Origin: Pseudopedobacter sp044361595 | GTDB taxonomy: Bacteria > Bacteroidota > Bacteroidia > Sphingobacteriales > Sphingobacteriaceae | DNA length: 64,000 nt | NCBI GenBank assembly: GCA_044361595.1 | Contig: JBIKIN010000004.1 | Location: 62,001-126,000, forward strand | Direction of reading: 5' to 3' | Shown: positions 62,282-64,000 of the stretch, one piece after another | Numbering within the stretch: the first letter of the stretch is position 1 | Layout: every line of letters begins with the position of its first letter | Made by a program: the position numbers and the translations under genes | The notes under the pieces: generated by a model | Seen by the model: only the letters and a program-made list of their open reading frames with translations | What the model was told of the DNA's origin: nothing | Databases searched by the model: none

Positions 62282-62751
62282 TAAAAAGTGTAGTGGTAAG
62301 GTATTTGTTTATATTTAATCAAAAGCACTAGTTTAACGTGAAATCTAGCAGCTCATATTTTTTACAATAAATTTAATCGTTTTTTTAGCGTTCATTTTTC
62401 GTTTGTCTCTTTTAGAGTGAACGGGTTTTTTTTGAATGGAAAAAAGATGACAAATCTTAGTTTCGTCTAATTACTTAATGTCGTTGCTACAATCATAGCC
62501 CTTTTATTACCCACCACCAATGTAGTCAGGCTGTTTTGGGGTTAGGGATTGCAGCGACACCCTTTTTTGTGCTTTCGCCGCCGCTTAGGCTGACAAATAA
62601 AAGATACAGTGTAAAGCCCGTCCCGATAGCCATAGGGAAAACGCCCAAATAATTTTAAACAGAAAACTCTTCCAATAACAAGAAATAAGCAATTATTATC
62701 AATCTTAAAATTTTATCTTTGCCAATTATTAAATAATCCAACATTTAAGTT
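62282..62751. other. Intergenic region between susC and metG
   Basis: No coding sequence is supported. It contains a weak hairpin (CGTTCA at 62389 with TGAACG at 62418) followed by GGG and eight T, dispersed-repeat copy B (62478-62560) and a second structured piece around 62615-62640 (TCCCGATAGCCATAGGGA). The metG promoter is presumably in the last 100 bp. Confidence 0.4.
62478..62560. repeat. Dispersed intergenic repeat, copy B
   Basis: The first 67 bp match copy A at 26943-27010. In this copy the ends can pair: TGTCGTTGCTACAATC (62479-62494) is complementary to GATTGCAGCGACA (62547-62559) apart from one mismatch and a 2- to 3-base gap, so the element could form a long imperfect hairpin. 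Copy A lacks the matching right end. Confidence 0.7.
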
Positions 62752-64000
62752 TTGACCAAAAAAGATTTTAAACGTTATACCATCACATCTGCTTTGCCTT
62801 ACGCAAACGGACCATTACATATTGGGCATTTGGCTGGTGCATATTTACCTGCCGATATTTTTGTACGTCACCTGCGTTTACAAAAAAAAGATGTAGTTTA
62901 TGTTTGCGGTTCTGATGAGCATGGTGCGGCCATTACTATAAAAGCAAAGAAAGAGGGTACAACGCCACAGGCAATTATAGACCAATATCATACTCAAATT
63001 AAAAAAAGCTTTGAGGATTTTGGAATTGCTTTTGATATTTATCACCGTACATCATCACCTATCCATCATGATTTATCTCAAGAGTTTTTTCTAAACCTTT
63101 ACGAAAAAGAGGAGTTTGTAGAAAAATTTTCTGATCAATATTTCGATGAAGAGTTTCAACAATTTTTAGCAGACAGATACATTATTGGAACTTGCCCAAA
63201 TTGTGGTAACGATAATGCCTACGGCGACCAATGCGAAAAATGCGGCACTTCATTGAGTCCGACAGATTTAATAAACCCACGCTCCACTTTAAGTGGAAAT
63301 GCACCAATTTTAAAACCAACTAAACATTGGTATTTACCTTTAGACAAATATCAACCTTGGTTAGAAAAATGGTTGTTAGAAGGCAAAAAAGATGTTTGGA
63401 AAACCAATGTTTACGGCCAATGCAGTTCTTGGTTAAAGCAAGGTTTACAGCCTCGCTCCATGACCCGCGATTTAGATTGGGGAATTGATGTTCCTCTACA
63501 AGAAGCCGAAGGAAAAAAGCTTTACGTTTGGATGGATGCGCCAATTGGCTATATATCTGCAACCAAACAATGGGCAATTGACAACAATAAAGACTGGCAA
63601 TTATACTGGAAACAACAACCCAACAAAGAAGATGACGCTTGTCTAATCCATTTTATCGGAAAAGATAATATCGTATTCCATTGTATTACATTTCCGTCTA
63701 TTTTACATGCACATGGCGATTATATTTTACCAACCCAGGTGCCAGCAAACGAGTTCTTAAATTTAGAAGGCGATAAATTATCTACTTCTAGAAACCATGC
63801 GGTTTGGCTGCATGAATATTTAGAAGCTTTCCCGGGCAAGCAAGACGAATTACGTTATGTGCTTACATCTATTATGCCCGAAACTAGCGACAGCGAATTT
63901 ACTTGGAAAGATTACCAAGCCAGAGTGAATAACGAGTTAGTGGCTATCCTTGGGAATTTTGTGAACAGGGTAATGATTTTGATGCACAAATATTTTGACG
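62752..64000 (+). CDS. metG: Methionyl-tRNA synthetase, 5' part
   Basis: The open frame begins with a TTG (62752) encoding MTKKDFKRYTITSALPYANG and runs off the right edge after 416 codons. The class I HIGH motif is seen in PLHIGHLAGAYLPAD (about 20), with VCGSDEHGAAIT and the zinc knuckle CPNCGNDNAYGDQCEKCG with two C-x2-C pairs (about 145-165). DWGIDVP and IHFIGKDNIVFHCI follow. The KMSKS-equivalent appears as DKLSTSR (about 342). Members of this lineage usually carry a C-terminal tRNA-binding domain that would lie outside the window. Confidence 0.95.
   Translation, partial: MTKKDFKRYTITSALPYANGPLHIGHLAGAYLPADIFVRHLRLQKKDVVYVCGSDEHGAAITIKAKKEGTTPQAIIDQYHTQIKKSFEDFGIAFDIYHRTSSPIHHDLSQEFFLNLYEKEEFVEKFSDQYFDEEFQQFLADRYIIGTCPNCGNDNAYGDQCEKCGTSLSPTDLINPRSTLSGNAPILKPTKHWYLPLDKYQPWLEKWLLEGKKDVWKTNVYGQCSSWLKQGLQPRSMTRDLDWGIDVPLQEAEGKKLYVWMDAPIGYISATKQWAIDNNKDWQLYWKQQPNKEDDACLIHFIGKDNIVFHCITFPSILHAHGDYILPTQVPANEFLNLEGDKLSTSRNHAVWLHEYLEAFPGKQDELRYVLTSIMPETSDSEFTWKDYQARVNNELVAILGNFVNRVMILMHKYFD

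Noticed and set aside
62389..62435. Terminator-like hairpin with eight T before metG
   Set aside because: No rightward gene upstream ends here, the stem is only 6 bp and the loop is 23 nt. A leader attenuator is possible but not supported.
63320..63577. 85-residue leftward frame inside metG
   Set aside because: It is antisense to the conserved metG catalytic region and has no supporting features.
1..64000. CRISPR arrays, tRNA or rRNA genes, phage defence islands
   Set aside because: No regularly spaced repeats of CRISPR type, no cloverleaf with a recognisable T-loop, and no Cas, restriction, toxin or phage proteins were seen while reading the window.

Overview
The window is a low-GC (roughly one third G+C by eye) Bacteroidota chromosome segment, most likely Sphingobacteriaceae (Pedobacter-like). 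The evidence is a SusC/SusD pair, a hybrid two-component system (HTCS), a type IX secretion sorting domain, a fused CcoN-CcoO oxidase gene, TAnnTTTG-type promoters, the absence of Shine-Dalgarno sequences and frequent TTG starts. No rRNA, tRNA, CRISPR array, integrase or intact insertion sequence was seen.

Region 1 (1-9.8 kb) is housekeeping and metabolism: a membrane zinc peptidase, an FAD oxidoreductase, a thiE / thiamine-pyrophosphokinase-like / GNAT operon, AlkB, a metallophosphoesterase, upp, a YjjG-type phosphatase, DinB, an MFS transporter and rsgA.

Region 2 (9.8-27 kb) is a micro-oxic respiration locus. It holds the copper ATPase ccoI with the small ccoS, a divergent acyl-CoA hydrolase/transferase, ccoNO-ccoQ-ccoP-ccoG-ccoH and a TauE/SafE membrane protein. 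On the other strand are hemN and a D-2-hydroxyacid dehydrogenase with a cysteine-rich tail, then a two-gene sensor system: a PAS kinase with FixL-type heme residues and a receiver fused to a Crp/Fnr domain. A 605-residue protein that looks like an FMN TIM barrel follows. FNR-like boxes (TGA-N6-TCA) lie in front of most of these transcription units, several about 84-90 nt from the start codon. This suggests that one kinase-regulator pair controls the whole locus.

Region 3 (27-62 kb) is a polysaccharide utilisation locus: ROK kinase, two related GH-A-like secreted proteins, GH2, three sulfatases, two GH106-like rhamnosidases, GH29 fucosidase, an SGNH esterase, a T9SS-sorted protein, an HTCS regulator, a fasciclin/CBM96-like surface lipoprotein, SusD and SusC. 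A sulfated glycan containing rhamnose and fucose is the likely target. Four copies of a 21-bp direct-repeat operator (TGTAY-N3-AGT, twice) sit before SusC, before the T9SS protein and in two divergent sulfatase/glycosidase promoters, and are the best candidate for the HTCS binding site.

The locus has been rebuilt recently. A divergent promoter of about 650 bp is duplicated (33796-34466 and 38550-39189) around a GC-richer block carrying GH106, an SGNH esterase and a decayed isomerase fragment. The operator was copied with it, so the imported genes now sit behind it. A second, smaller event left a 16-codon copy of the 5' end of the other GH106 gene at 47332-47380, beside a sulfatase and a strong REP-like hairpin.

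Region 4 (62-64 kb) is an intergenic stretch with a dispersed repeat, then the 5' part of metG, which runs off the window.
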